A stretch of DNA of 64,000 nt, taken from NCBI GenBank assembly GCA_015061625.1, contig SUWG01000004.1, positions 62,001 to 126,000 on the forward strand, given 5' to 3'. The position numbers were made by a program, and so were the translations under genes. Source of the stretch: Lentisphaerota bacterium. GTDB taxonomy: Bacteria > Verrucomicrobiota > Lentisphaeria > Victivallales > Victivallaceae. The notes under the pieces are model-generated. The model had not been told where the DNA came from. It was given only the letters and a program-made list of their open reading frames with translations, and searched no databases. Shown here piece by piece: positions 25,501 through 34,023 of this stretch (positions are counted from its first letter, which is position 1; each line of letters begins with the position of its first letter).

Positions 25501-26437
25501 ATACCGTATTTTCGGTGCTGAATGGCGGGCATATCCGGAATACTACTGGACCACACCGACTTCAATGATGAGATCTGTTTGTCTTAACAGTGCATTTGCC
25601 GACTTTCATATTGAAAATGTCGCAAAAATCATTTTGGAAACTCCGTTCGATGGCGTATATACCGATGCGACAGCAGTGTTTTGCAACAACGGTCATCACG
25701 GATGCGGCTGGACCGATGCCAATGGTGTCCGTCACGCTGATCTCAATTTGCTGGCGACCAGACGTTTTGTCAAGCAGATGTACCGTCTGCTGAAAAGAAA
25801 CGGAGCCGACAAAATCAACTTCAACCACAATGGAGAAAGTCCCTCAACTGCCGGATTCGTCGATATCCGCACCGACGGAGAAGAACTCATTTGGGAAGGC
25901 AAAGAACATTACCGCCGGATCACCCCGGATTACTTCCGCTCCACCTACGCCCAGAATGAGTATGGCATACCTTACACATTTCATGCCGTATTCCACTATT
26001 CATGGCGGCGGGTTGGTGATGTTGTGCCGGTTCGTGAAGTGCTGATGATGACTCTGCCGCACCGGGTTTCTTTCACGCTGGCCTATGACGTGGAAACACT
26101 GCCAGTATGGGAGATCGTCGATCCGTGGTGGACAACGTCAGACTTCCGGGCTTATTGGTATGCAAATTGTCCGGTAACGACCGATATCCCGACCGAAATG
26201 CTTTCAAGCGTATTCATCAAGCAGGCAGAGAAAAAAGCGTTGGTCATTTTCTCCAACTGGAGTTTTGAAGATCGCACTGCCAGATGGCAGATCGACACCG
26301 GAAAACTCGGTTTTGACGTAAAAAGTATTTATGAAATAGATACCGTTACCGGAGAAAGACGCCCCGTTGCGCTTGATGCTCTGGTGATGTCACTCAAATC
26401 CCGCGATTTTGCCATTGTGGAATTAAGCGGTGAATAA
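22586..26437 (+). CDS. Large secreted multidomain glycoside-hydrolase-like protein
   Basis: 1283 residues. Signal peptide 1-19. Residues 20-200: CBM4/9-like jelly roll (NIIANGSFESLKS ... IYLDDVELYP). About 210-420: CBM9-like domain (LPNAPEIDGKLTDAVWQQAS ... ARYGYLRFDS). Beta domains follow to about 880. About 885-1200 resembles a TIM-barrel glycosidase of the DUF6067 type (FTINLPGYLNTPEGQ, MKIASNLWYAVMPEICPEY, FDGVYTDATAVFCNNGHHGC, DIRTDGEELIWEG), where DGVYTDA and TDGEELIW may carry catalytic acids. A closing beta domain ends the protein. It should act outside the inner membrane on a complex glycan. No strong Shine-Dalgarno sequence is seen before ATG. The CBM9-like section resembles the two proteins at 9.9-11.3 kb. 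Confidence 0.75.
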   Translation: MKYKCFLFLAAFTALAVNAGNIIANGSFESLKSDTNFPTDWGIHYIWKGPVTVVNDFGHAHDGSVSLHFNQLADNAHKTQLTIGSSRCATRPGTRYRLSVWAKGNGSVSMTAYFSSKGKYLSDDGTFPPANPLQSEFFTINSDEYRQITFTFTVPEILTAITADHEKLSPETVEILLNVKGDIYLDDVELYPADEVPPQEKAFASDPDRPTLMTIPRLPNAPEIDGKLTDAVWQQASATTGFRAVGGILSPKQTIVYAGYDDENLYIAFTALQLPGSANPGFDREFESFPSDVEGFEIWLAPDGQRWYQLLLVPGGGFLSNSADGDTHWGRQTRYAATYIESTMMFGGILATDSRTWFGEVVIPFSALGMTTPADGSELRINFCRDIATEKSTDARSSEDWTSWSDVTGFNNVARYGYLRFDSRIPGIQCITLNDPSNGSVAIAGRSLSQNNVQTRIRLPQFNNRILQTSSGNAGETGEFNLNDEIQVSGSEQTPMVLDFSVSDQNGKVLSQNSVPFILMPAFGLNYQLFYSAKKVEVTADYARLSHSDGCKIVFSVEKANREKTASGESAVSANDRSSKYEFDITSWTPGQYTLTVQLFDPAGKLLAGNSRPLEIPEKPAWMDNPLWQDRSVPAPYTPIVQNGTQTSVVLRTYTWQSNGLPQRVSYQNHELFAAPAQLVLKVNGRAETLQFQPLEVLESSEDLVQYKIKGLSASVELTGTLDVEFDGFARWKVELKARRPGVRVTEFSLNFPITREDALFMRGDGYTGSLLQDRYTRSPRPSPVVHIGNAETMWGNWKYDASGWNWTDKFFHELVIGSDHYAFSVMCEDNEFVRGNKYASVSNTTPGASVLTVTLVSEPTLLDNKPLKYDYFFQTLPIRPEPTDPKRWHAALDPSSIFTINLPGYLNTPEGQRLLDALYVGESYHDLAPSGFSTWAKDPQASEEALAKFHSHGMKIASNLWYAVMPEICPEYRIFGAEWRAYPEYYWTTPTSMMRSVCLNSAFADFHIENVAKIILETPFDGVYTDATAVFCNNGHHGCGWTDANGVRHADLNLLATRRFVKQMYRLLKRNGADKINFNHNGESPSTAGFVDIRTDGEELIWEGKEHYRRITPDYFRSTYAQNEYGIPYTFHAVFHYSWRRVGDVVPVREVLMMTLPHRVSFTLAYDVETLPVWEIVDPWWTTSDFRAYWYANCPVTTDIPTEMLSSVFIKQAEKKALVIFSNWSFEDRTARWQIDTGKLGFDVKSIYEIDTVTGERRPVALDALVMSLKSRDFAIVELSGE

Positions 26438-26447
26438 ATCAAATGAC

Positions 26448-26475
26448 ACTTCCGGCGGATGATTCCGCCGGAAGT
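26448..26475 (+). terminator. Perfect 11-bp hairpin between the two glycosidase genes
   Basis: ACTTCCGGCGG (26448-26458), six-base loop, CCGCCGGAAGT (26465-26475). No U-tract follows, so it is probably a partial terminator or an mRNA-stability element rather than a full stop. Confidence 0.55.
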
Positions 26476-26517
26476 TCCCATTGCGCCATAAACAATATCC
26501 TGAAAACACTTTTCAAT

Positions 26518-28545
26518 ATGAATTCTTATAAAAAATTTCTCTGGATGGAATTGATCGGCTTGGATAATACCCAAAGTGATTGCGGTGTATCAAAATATCT
26601 TGATTCACTGGATTTCACCCCTGATACAATTTCTATTTTCATGTGGGGACCGGATTTCCTGCACCATCATACCGGCCTTGATTCAGATGGTTTATTCCCC
26701 CCGGATGTCGGGGCATATATGGACTTCTGGTATCCGGGAGCCAAAAGCAGCAATCCGCCATGGAGCAAATTTCAACTAAAAAAAGTTGTTGATGGCTTTC
26801 ATGCCCGCAATGTAAAAGTATTTTTTTCGATCTTCCCCCGTTCGCTGAATAATCATTTTCACCGGGAATGGTTATCAGATCACCCGGAAGTGCGCCTGAC
26901 CACCTCCGGGATTCCCACTGATCCCAATACGATCAATCCGTTACGCCGCTTTAACAGCGGAGCCTACTATGAAGATTTCATCATCGGCAAAGCACGCGAA
27001 GCTTTGATCGATTACGGTTTTGACGGCTGGCATCTGGCCGATGGTTACAATCATCCGTGGTGTCAGTTGTGTCACGGAGATTATTCCGATGATATGGTCG
27101 ATCAGTTTTTAACCGATGCAAATCCGGAATTACCGCCATGGTTGGAAAAAACAGTCGGCAACGATCAAGATGCTATTGACCGGCGGGCAAAACTGATCTG
27201 GAACAAACTGCGCCGTCAATGGATAAACTTTTACTGCCGCCGCAATGAAAGATTTTTATCCAAAATTTGCGATATGGCTCATGCTGCCGGTAAAGAAGTT
27301 TCCGCCAACACTTGCTGGACACGGGATCCGGTGGAAGCCGTTTACCGTTACGGTATAGACTACCGGAAATTCAAAAAGGTCGGTATCGACACACTGGTTG
27401 TGGAAACCTGTTCTGCCGCCGGAGAATTGGAATCAGCCAGAAGCAGGGCCTCTTTTTCCGTCCCGTTTTTCCATGTTTTACAGTCAACAAGCCTGCTCAC
27501 CGGCGTGGCAGCAGACTCGGAATTGCTTTTCAACCAATGTGTTCAGGATACCACAGAGGGCTGGTCCACACTGCATCATGCTCCGGCATTTCTGGAGCGG
27601 GAAATAATGGCATACCCCAATTTATTCCGCTTTGATAAATCCGGCAAAATGCACCGGTGTTTTTCCGGATTCCAGATATGTCTTGCCACCGGGATCGAAA
27701 GTCACGAATGGCGTTGGCTGAAAAACAAATGGGATATTGCCTATGAATTTATGCCGTCTGCAATAGATTCTGCTGCTCTGGTCTGGAGCGAAGCATTGAT
27801 GGATGCAGAACTTGATTATTATCTTGAAACCCGCAACAGCTTGAATGCCAACATTCTGTATAATCTTTACAGTGCCGGAGCCCCGCTTCACACAGTGATC
27901 CCCATTAAAGCAGTTGATAAAGTTGATATGCCATTGGTATCGATTCATCCCGGCTTGCTTCCGGAAGCAGAATTTTCCAAACTTTTCAATGAACGCAAAT
28001 CGCCGCTCATTCTGATCGGCGAAATGCCACCTGATCTGCCCGAAGCAGATTTTGCTTTTGCAGAAGGCGACATGGAATTGCGCATTTACGGAGCCACCCC
28101 GGATGTTGAGGTAACTGCATTGGAAAAAGTCACCGTCAAATTACCGGAAGATATCATGGATATCCCCGAACCGGCAAGTTTTTTCAAAGAACAGTTTTAT
28201 CTGCCGCTTTCCCCGGAATTTTACCGGTTGGCAACCAGTTGTATCGAAAAAGTTGCCGGGCCGAATATCGAACTTGATGATCCGGGCCGTCCGGATTCAG
28301 CATTTTTCAAATTCAAAGTATTGCGCAGTAAAGACAAGCGGATACGGGTATTCATCACCAATGACGATATGCATTACGCATTCGGAAATATGTGTCTGCC
28401 GTATGAAGTTAAAACCATGGATATCGTCAACAATTTCCGCGGTCGGCCAATGTTCATTGAAGAACGCTTTGATAAAAAGCCAGGATCAATGACATTTATG
28501 GTGATCGCCCCCAAAGGCGTTGCAGTAATCGACATGAAAGAGTAA
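26518..28545 (+). CDS. Glycoside-hydrolase-like TIM-barrel protein, unknown specificity
   Basis: 675 residues, no signal peptide. The N-terminal 330 residues look like a (beta/alpha)8 glycosidase: HARNVKVFFSIFPRS, DYGFDGWHLADGYNH (candidate acid on strand 4), KEVSANTCWTRDP, and GIDTLVVETCSAAGELESA (candidate acid). A second, Rossmann-like region (about 440-520, LVSIHPGLL ... SPLILIGEM) and a beta tail follow, as in trimeric beta-galactosidase-type or GH-like proteins. I cannot place it in a numbered family. An in-frame ATG at 26443 is rejected because the hairpin at 26448 would then be coding; ATG 26518 lacks a Shine-Dalgarno sequence, so the start is uncertain. It probably acts in the cytoplasm on fragments released by the preceding enzyme. 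Confidence 0.68.
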   Translation: MNSYKKFLWMELIGLDNTQSDCGVSKYLDSLDFTPDTISIFMWGPDFLHHHTGLDSDGLFPPDVGAYMDFWYPGAKSSNPPWSKFQLKKVVDGFHARNVKVFFSIFPRSLNNHFHREWLSDHPEVRLTTSGIPTDPNTINPLRRFNSGAYYEDFIIGKAREALIDYGFDGWHLADGYNHPWCQLCHGDYSDDMVDQFLTDANPELPPWLEKTVGNDQDAIDRRAKLIWNKLRRQWINFYCRRNERFLSKICDMAHAAGKEVSANTCWTRDPVEAVYRYGIDYRKFKKVGIDTLVVETCSAAGELESARSRASFSVPFFHVLQSTSLLTGVAADSELLFNQCVQDTTEGWSTLHHAPAFLEREIMAYPNLFRFDKSGKMHRCFSGFQICLATGIESHEWRWLKNKWDIAYEFMPSAIDSAALVWSEALMDAELDYYLETRNSLNANILYNLYSAGAPLHTVIPIKAVDKVDMPLVSIHPGLLPEAEFSKLFNERKSPLILIGEMPPDLPEADFAFAEGDMELRIYGATPDVEVTALEKVTVKLPEDIMDIPEPASFFKEQFYLPLSPEFYRLATSCIEKVAGPNIELDDPGRPDSAFFKFKVLRSKDKRIRVFITNDDMHYAFGNMCLPYEVKTMDIVNNFRGRPMFIEERFDKKPGSMTFMVIAPKGVAVIDMKE

Positions 28546-28547
28546 GA

Positions 28548-28576
28548 TTGAAAAAACTGCAATCCGATGATATATT
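28548..28576 (+). promoter_or_regulatory. Internal promoter for the GH13-GH38 pair
   Basis: TTGAAA (28548-28553), 17 bases, TATATT (28571-28576), beginning three bases after the preceding stop codon. It would allow the glucosidase and mannosidase to be made independently of the upstream operon. Confidence 0.65.
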
Positions 28577-28608
28577 ATCAACAATATTGAGATTTTATGG
28601 AGTTTCCA

Positions 28609-30267
28609 ATGGGCAAATTAGGACCATCCTGGCTCAGAGATGCCGTTTTTTATGAAATTTATCCTTCCAGTTTTTATGACAGCAATGGCGATGGTATCGG
28701 TGACATTCCGGGAATTATCGCCAAACTGGATTATCTGACCGCATTGGGAGTAAATGCGGTATGGTTGAATCCATGTTTTGTTTCTCCATTTTGCGATGGC
28801 GGTTACGATATTGCCGATTACCGGCAAGTTGCCCCCCGTTTCGGAACCAATGATGATTTGTTCCGACTTTTTGCCGAAGCAAAAAAGCGGAATATAAAAA
28901 TCTGTCTGGATATGGTTCCGGGACACACCTCTACCGAACACCCGTGGTTCAAAGCCTCCTGCCAGCCGGAAGAAAATCCTTATTCCAATTATTACATCTG
29001 GAACAACAGTTGGCTGGCTCCTACTGACGGCTTGCGCATGATTTCCGGCTCGACCAACCGCAACGGCAGTTTCATGATCAACTACTTTGCCATGCAACCG
29101 GCATTGAATTACGGTTTTGCCAATCCCAATCCGGAGTACCCATGGCAGTTGCCGACCGATCACCCGGACGTACTGAAAGTGCGTGAAGAACTGAAAAACA
29201 ATATGAGATTCTGGTTGGAAAAAGGATGTGACGGCTTCCGGGTGGATATGGCCCCATCTCTGGTAAAAAAAGATCCCGGCAAAAAAGCGACAATGGCATT
29301 GTGGCGCGAAGTGCGGGAAATGTTTGACCGGGAATATCCGGAATGTGCGCTTATTGCCGAATGGGCTTATCCGCCGCAATCGTTAAAGGCCGGATTTCAT
29401 TGCGACTTCCTGCTGCATTGCGGAACCCCCGGTTACACAACCTTATTCCGCAATGAACCGGAAAGAGATCTATTCAATGTCAGCGGTCTGAATAAAAACA
29501 CTCAATACGAGGATGATGGCAACGACTACACCGTTACCAATCGGCACAGTTTTTTCGATGCCGCAGGTTTGGGAGATGCCAAAGCATTTTTCGACATCTA
29601 TATGCGACATTACGAATTGACCAGAAATGACGGATATATCTCCATTCCCAGCGGTGACCACGATATGCCCAGAATCAGCGATTTCCGGGATAAAAAAGAT
29701 TTGGCTTGTGTTTTTGCCTTTCTGATGACCATGCCCGGCGTGCCATTTGTGTACTATGGAGATGAAATCGGTATGCGTAACATACCAAACCTGATCTCCA
29801 AAGAGGGGGGTTTTACCAGAACTCAAGCAAGAACTCCGATGCAATGGGATGCCGGGAATAATGCCGGCTTTTCCGCCGCACCGGCTGAAAAACTCTTTTT
29901 GCCGGTAGACAGGGCGTCGGATGCACCGAATGTGAGTGACCAGATGTCACGCGCAGATTCCTTGTGGCATGAAGTGCAAAAGTTGATCGATCTGCGCAAA
30001 TCCACCCCTGCCCTGCACGCCGACAGTGAATTGATACTATTGCAAGCTGATTATCCGCTGGTATATCTGCGCCGGAACGGAAATGATTACATTTTGACCG
30101 TCATTCAACCGGCTCGCAGAAAATGGGAATGCAATATCACCCTGCCCGTCGCCGCCCAATCGCTTGAAAGCTTGAAAAATTGCAACATTTCAGCAGAAGT
30201 TTGCGGCACCTTGCTGCATTTAAGCGGCGATGACACTCAATACGGTATTTGGAAAGTAATACGATGA
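28609..30267 (+). CDS. GH13 alpha-glucosidase-like protein
   Basis: 552 residues. GH13 regions are clear: I (LDMVPGHTSTEHPWF), II with the nucleophile (CDGFRVDMA, about residue 211), III with the acid/base (ALIAEWAYP), and IV with the transition-state Asp (PSGDHDMPR). Its opening (DAVFYEIYPSSFYDSNGDGIGDIPGI) matches the oligo-1,6-glucosidase, alpha-glucosidase and trehalose-synthase subfamilies that cleave or transfer small alpha-glucosides. No signal peptide, so cytoplasmic. ATG 28609 is preferred because GGAG is six bases upstream. It is followed 13 bases later by the GH38 gene. Region III has Trp after Glu, unusual but seen in the family. Confidence 0.9.
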   Translation: MGKLGPSWLRDAVFYEIYPSSFYDSNGDGIGDIPGIIAKLDYLTALGVNAVWLNPCFVSPFCDGGYDIADYRQVAPRFGTNDDLFRLFAEAKKRNIKICLDMVPGHTSTEHPWFKASCQPEENPYSNYYIWNNSWLAPTDGLRMISGSTNRNGSFMINYFAMQPALNYGFANPNPEYPWQLPTDHPDVLKVREELKNNMRFWLEKGCDGFRVDMAPSLVKKDPGKKATMALWREVREMFDREYPECALIAEWAYPPQSLKAGFHCDFLLHCGTPGYTTLFRNEPERDLFNVSGLNKNTQYEDDGNDYTVTNRHSFFDAAGLGDAKAFFDIYMRHYELTRNDGYISIPSGDHDMPRISDFRDKKDLACVFAFLMTMPGVPFVYYGDEIGMRNIPNLISKEGGFTRTQARTPMQWDAGNNAGFSAAPAEKLFLPVDRASDAPNVSDQMSRADSLWHEVQKLIDLRKSTPALHADSELILLQADYPLVYLRRNGNDYILTVIQPARRKWECNITLPVAAQSLESLKNCNISAEVCGTLLHLSGDDTQYGIWKVIR

Positions 30268-30280
30268 ACAGGAGAAAAAT

Positions 30281-33200
30281 ATGCATCTTGAAAAATTGAA
30301 TATGCTGCAGACTAAAGTAAACTATTTCCTTACCTGTTTGAGGCGTGATTATGTCAAATCTTCAATCGATTTGAATGCAGAATATTGTCTCACAGATGAG
30401 CCGGTCTCTTTTGATGAAAAAAACAATTATCCATTCAAAAAAATTCATACCGGAGAAGCCTGGGGACACAACTGGCAATGTGCATGGTTTCACATCACCG
30501 GCAAAATCCCCGCAGAATGGCAGGATAAAACGGTGTGCTTCCGGATCAATATCGGTGGAGAAGGTCTTATTTTTTCGCCCTCCGGAATGCCGTTGCGCGG
30601 AGTGACCGATGGTTCAATTTTTCAAGTAACATATATCAATGAGTATTTCCCGCTCTATGATTCCGTTGTCAACGGTTCTGACGTGGAGTTTTGGGTCGAT
30701 GCCGGAGCAAACGGCTATTTCGGTATGAATTTGAATGGACACCCGCGGCTGGATATCGCAGAAAAAGAGGGAAGCGCATCGGCAACTGTCAACGCCTTGC
30801 AACTTTGTCTGACCGATGAAACTCTGCGGCAATTAAGTTTCGATTGGGAAATTGCCTTGGATTTGCTTAAAATATATCCTCAAAATCATTACCGGCACCG
30901 GCAGATTTTGACAATCTTGACCGATGCCATCGATCTTTATCAGGGCAATCAGAATAATGCGAAAAAAGTAAGGGGATTTCTTCAGCAAAAATTATTCAGT
31001 CAAAAAGCCTGTGACAGCGCATTGCAGGTAACTGCAGTCGGTCACGCCCATATTGATACCGCATGGTTGTGGCCGATACGGGAAACCATCCGCAAATGCG
31101 GCAGGACATTTGCCAACCAGATCGCCAATATTGAAAAATTTCCGGAATACATTTTCGGAGCTTCACAACCGCAGCATTATCAGTTTGTCAAGGATCATTA
31201 TCCCGCACTTTACGAAAAAGTAAAACAAGCCATAGCCGCTGGCCGCTGGGAAGTGCAAGGTGGTATGTGGGTGGAAGCTGATTGCAATCTTATCAGCGGC
31301 GAATCCATGATCCGGCAATTTCTGAATGGCAAAAATTTCTACATGGATGAATTTGGTATCGATGTAAAAAACCTGTGGCTTCCTGATGTTTTCGGTTATT
31401 CCGGTCTCATGCCGCAAATCATCAAAGGTTGCGGGTGTGATTTCTTTCTGACCCAGAAGATATCCTGGAACCAATTCAACAAATTTCCGCACACGACTTT
31501 CATCTGGCGCGGCATCGACGGCACGGATGTATTGACCCATTTCCCACCGGAAAGCGACTACAACGCCACAGTCACCCCCGAACAATTATCCGGAGCCCAG
31601 AATAATTTCCGGGAAGCAGGTGTATTGGATGAATTTCTTTCTCTTTTCGGCATCGGTGACGGTGGCGGCGGCCCCGGCGAAGAGTATATCGAAAGAGCAA
31701 TGCGTTTGAAAGATTTGGAAGGTTGTCCAAAAGTTACAATGGGTAAAGCCGAGGGATTTTTCGATCGGCTGAAACGCCATGCTGACAAACTGGAGATCTG
31801 GCAGGAAGAATTATATCTGGAAAAACATCAGGGTACTCTTACCACTCAAGCCAAAGTAAAAAAGGCCAACCGGCAACTTGAATATCTGTTGAAAAATGTT
31901 GAGCAGATCTATTCAGCTCTGCCATTGGAAAACTATCCGCAACAGCAGTTGGAAAACTTGTGGAAAAAACTTCTGGTAAATCAGTTCCATGATATCATCC
32001 CCGGCTCATCGATCACCAGAGTTTACAAAGAAACTCATCAGCAGCACCGTGAAATTTTCACCGGGTGTCAAAAGTTGCTCTCCGCAGCGGCAGAAAAACT
32101 TTTCATCGCCGATGATAATTCGATGACCATTTTCAACCCGCTTTCAGTAACATATACCGGAATGATTGAGTTACCCCACTCCTGGCAAGGGGCATCGCTT
32201 AACGGCAAAACACTTCCGGGAATACAGAAAAAAGGTCAAAGTGCTGAAGTTATGGTATCCATTCCCGGCAACAGTTTTGTCACTTTGAAAAAGTCTCAAC
32301 AAATTCTTCCGGAACCGGAAAAAATCGTGGATTCTCTGATTTTGGAAAATGAATTGATCCGCTGCGAGTTTGATCAAGATGCCCGGATCACCGCAATTTG
32401 GGATAAAGAAACTGACCGGCAATTACTTGCCCCGGGAACTGCGGGGAATGTATTATCGCTTTATTATGACGATCCGGCCAATTATGATGCATGGGATATT
32501 GACATCGGTTATGAAGCACAGAAACTGGAAAATGCCAGAGGTTGCCGATCGGTCAAATATGCGAGTGAGATACAGCAGTCGTTGGAGTTTGAGTTGACCA
32601 TAGGCAATTCAAAAATCCTTCAGCAAATCATTTTGCGGCAGAATAAACGTCTGGATTTCAAAACGACAGTTCAATGGAATGAAAATCATAAAATGCTGCG
32701 AACATCTTTCGCCCCGGATATTCATTCAACCGAAACAGCTTGTGATCTGCAATACGGCTTTATCAAACGGCAGAATACCGGCAATACCAGTTGGGATATG
32801 GCCCGTTATGAAGTCGCGGCTCACCGCTATATCGATATTTCCGATTCCCGATACGGTGTGGCATTGCTAAATAATTGCAAATACGGGCATAAAATCAACG
32901 GCGGCATATTGGATTTGAATTTATTGCGTTCACCGAAATATCCGGATTTCCATGCCGACATAGGCGAACATGAATTCACTTACAGTCTGCTTCCGCATTG
33001 CGGCACGCTGGTAAACTCTGATGTAATTGCCCAAGCGGCAATGCTCAATCAGGAGCCATTACGATTTACCGGTTTCGACCACCGTCAAACAGCCCTGCCC
33101 TGCCGGATCGAATCGGAAAATGTTTCTCTTGAAGTAATCAAAAAAGCCGAAAAAGAAAATTGCCTGATCATCCGTCTGGTTGAAACCAAAGGAGAAAATT

Positions 33201-33355
33201 CTCCGGCGGTGTTGCACTTCAATATTCCGGTAAAACAACTGGTGACCACCAATTTTATCGAATGGGGCGAATCGGCAGTTATGGAAGTTGTCGATCATCT
33301 GGCACAACTCAAGTTGAAGCCGTTTGAAATAAAGACATTCAAACTCATAGTCTGA
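30281..33355 (+). CDS. Alpha-mannosidase, GH38
   Basis: 1024 residues, the standard length of bacterial GH38 enzymes. An N-terminal beta domain (to about 240, with AWGHNWQCAWFHITG) precedes the catalytic domain, opening with the zinc motif VGHAHIDTAWLWPIRET. It continues with GGMWVEADCNLISGESMIRQ, and the nucleophile Asp in LWLPDVFGYSGLMPQI. The helical bundle has VNQFHDIIPGSSI, and C-terminal beta domains bind the substrate. It would remove terminal alpha-mannose from N-glycan-type or mannosylglycerate-type substrates. AGGAG six bases before ATG. It is the last gene of the locus and is followed by a strong terminator. Confidence 0.94.
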   Translation: MHLEKLNMLQTKVNYFLTCLRRDYVKSSIDLNAEYCLTDEPVSFDEKNNYPFKKIHTGEAWGHNWQCAWFHITGKIPAEWQDKTVCFRINIGGEGLIFSPSGMPLRGVTDGSIFQVTYINEYFPLYDSVVNGSDVEFWVDAGANGYFGMNLNGHPRLDIAEKEGSASATVNALQLCLTDETLRQLSFDWEIALDLLKIYPQNHYRHRQILTILTDAIDLYQGNQNNAKKVRGFLQQKLFSQKACDSALQVTAVGHAHIDTAWLWPIRETIRKCGRTFANQIANIEKFPEYIFGASQPQHYQFVKDHYPALYEKVKQAIAAGRWEVQGGMWVEADCNLISGESMIRQFLNGKNFYMDEFGIDVKNLWLPDVFGYSGLMPQIIKGCGCDFFLTQKISWNQFNKFPHTTFIWRGIDGTDVLTHFPPESDYNATVTPEQLSGAQNNFREAGVLDEFLSLFGIGDGGGGPGEEYIERAMRLKDLEGCPKVTMGKAEGFFDRLKRHADKLEIWQEELYLEKHQGTLTTQAKVKKANRQLEYLLKNVEQIYSALPLENYPQQQLENLWKKLLVNQFHDIIPGSSITRVYKETHQQHREIFTGCQKLLSAAAEKLFIADDNSMTIFNPLSVTYTGMIELPHSWQGASLNGKTLPGIQKKGQSAEVMVSIPGNSFVTLKKSQQILPEPEKIVDSLILENELIRCEFDQDARITAIWDKETDRQLLAPGTAGNVLSLYYDDPANYDAWDIDIGYEAQKLENARGCRSVKYASEIQQSLEFELTIGNSKILQQIILRQNKRLDFKTTVQWNENHKMLRTSFAPDIHSTETACDLQYGFIKRQNTGNTSWDMARYEVAAHRYIDISDSRYGVALLNNCKYGHKINGGILDLNLLRSPKYPDFHADIGEHEFTYSLLPHCGTLVNSDVIAQAAMLNQEPLRFTGFDHRQTALPCRIESENVSLEVIKKAEKENCLIIRLVETKGENSPAVLHFNIPVKQLVTTNFIEWGESAVMEVVDHLAQLKLKPFEIKTFKLIV

Positions 33356-33377
33356 CAAATCCGAATATTCTTACCAT

Positions 33378-33420
33378 GGGCTGTCGCAAAACTTGAAAAG
33401 TAAGCGGCAGCCCTGTTTTA
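33378..33420 (+). terminator. Terminator of the glycan locus
   Basis: Stem GGGCTGTCGC (33378-33387) pairs with GCGGCAGCCC (33404-33413) with one G-U pair, followed by TGTTTTATT. The T-tract overlaps the stop codon of the small opposing gene. Confidence 0.8.
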
Positions 33421-33567
33421 TTGCCTGCCACCAAAGCCGAGACAACCGATATACAGTAACAAAATCGGCAAGCAGACCGCGATCATCAGGATAAGCAGTA
33501 AAAATTCTCCAACTCCTTCAAAAAATTCGAGCCATGCCTCTCCTTTGGATTTATTCATATAAGTCAT
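33418..33567 (-). CDS. Small membrane protein, 49 residues
   Basis: A short ORF starting MTYMNKSKGEAWLEFF, then one membrane helix (about 20-44: GEFLLLILMIAVCLPILLLY), ending LGFGGRQ. AGG nine bases before ATG 33567 supports it; an upstream ATG at 33573 is too close to the ribosome site. An amphipathic acidic stretch precedes the helix. I do not recognise the family. It lies convergent to the glycan locus, with a perfect inverted repeat upstream that could regulate it. It may be a small stress or regulatory membrane peptide, but that is only a guess. Confidence 0.5.
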   Translation of the reverse strand: MTYMNKSKGEAWLEFFEGVGEFLLLILMIAVCLPILLLYIGCLGFGGRQ

Positions 33568-33638
33568 TTTCATTCACCTTTCTTTTTTGGGGTTTTGCCA
33601 ATGTATCGCGTTTCAACAAACACAATATATCACCGGCA

Positions 33639-33659
33639 AGTGGACTTTTTGTGTCCACT
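33639..33659. repeat. Perfect inverted repeat upstream of the small membrane protein gene
   Basis: AGTGGAC-7-GTCCACT. On the minus strand it lies just upstream of a TATATT (-10-like, 33624-33629), where a -35 would be, but no TTGACA-like -35 exists. This suggests activator-dependent control. Confidence 0.45.
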
Positions 33660-33699
33660 CTAAAAATTCCCCATATTTTTGATTGATAAAAATAATTAT

Positions 33700-33945
33700 T
33701 TTATTTGAAAGTCATTGTCCTGATTTTTGTGAAAAATATAACTTACGGTGGCGCATTGCGGGCTTTTTTCTTGCCAAATCGGCGGACTCAAGCTCGGTCG
33801 AGTATGGTTATACACTCCCTCGCTTTCGCCTTGATTCAGCAGCGACCTTACCTCACACTGCATCCACCGGTCTCCATCAAGATTACGCCCTGGCAAGCCG
33901 GTTGCTGACAAACCGTGTTTTCCGGTTGACAAATCCAAGTTGTCA
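33700..33945. other. Unexplained GC-richer island between genes
   Basis: About 200 bases (33745-33940) are clearly richer in G and C than the A/T-rich flanks, yet contain no believable gene. A minus-strand reading of 80 codons (33938 to 33696) has EGVYNHTRPSLSPP, reminiscent of the YNxxRPHxxLG end of integrase-type transposases, but nothing else supports that. It could be a transposase scar or a structured RNA. The remainder of 33574-34092 holds promoters only. Confidence 0.3.
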
Positions 33946-33954
33946 TGGTATTAC
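33926..33954 (+). promoter_or_regulatory. Distal promoter before the GDPD gene, with inverted repeat
   Basis: TTGACA (33926-33931), 17 bases, TATTAC (33949-33954). TGACAA-7-TTGTCA (33927-33945) is a perfect inverted repeat covering the -35 and much of the spacer, so a repressor could bind there. Confidence 0.5.
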
Positions 33955-34023
33955 TTTGTTTGTTGCGGAATTTGCCGCATATAACTTTATATACCAGTTT
34001 CACAAAATTCAGGACATTACCAT

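Noticed and set aside
26443-26517. In-frame ATG upstream giving a 700-residue version of the glycosidase-like protein
   Set aside because: Its first codons span the 11-bp perfect hairpin, which is better explained as a transcript element; no ribosome site precedes it.
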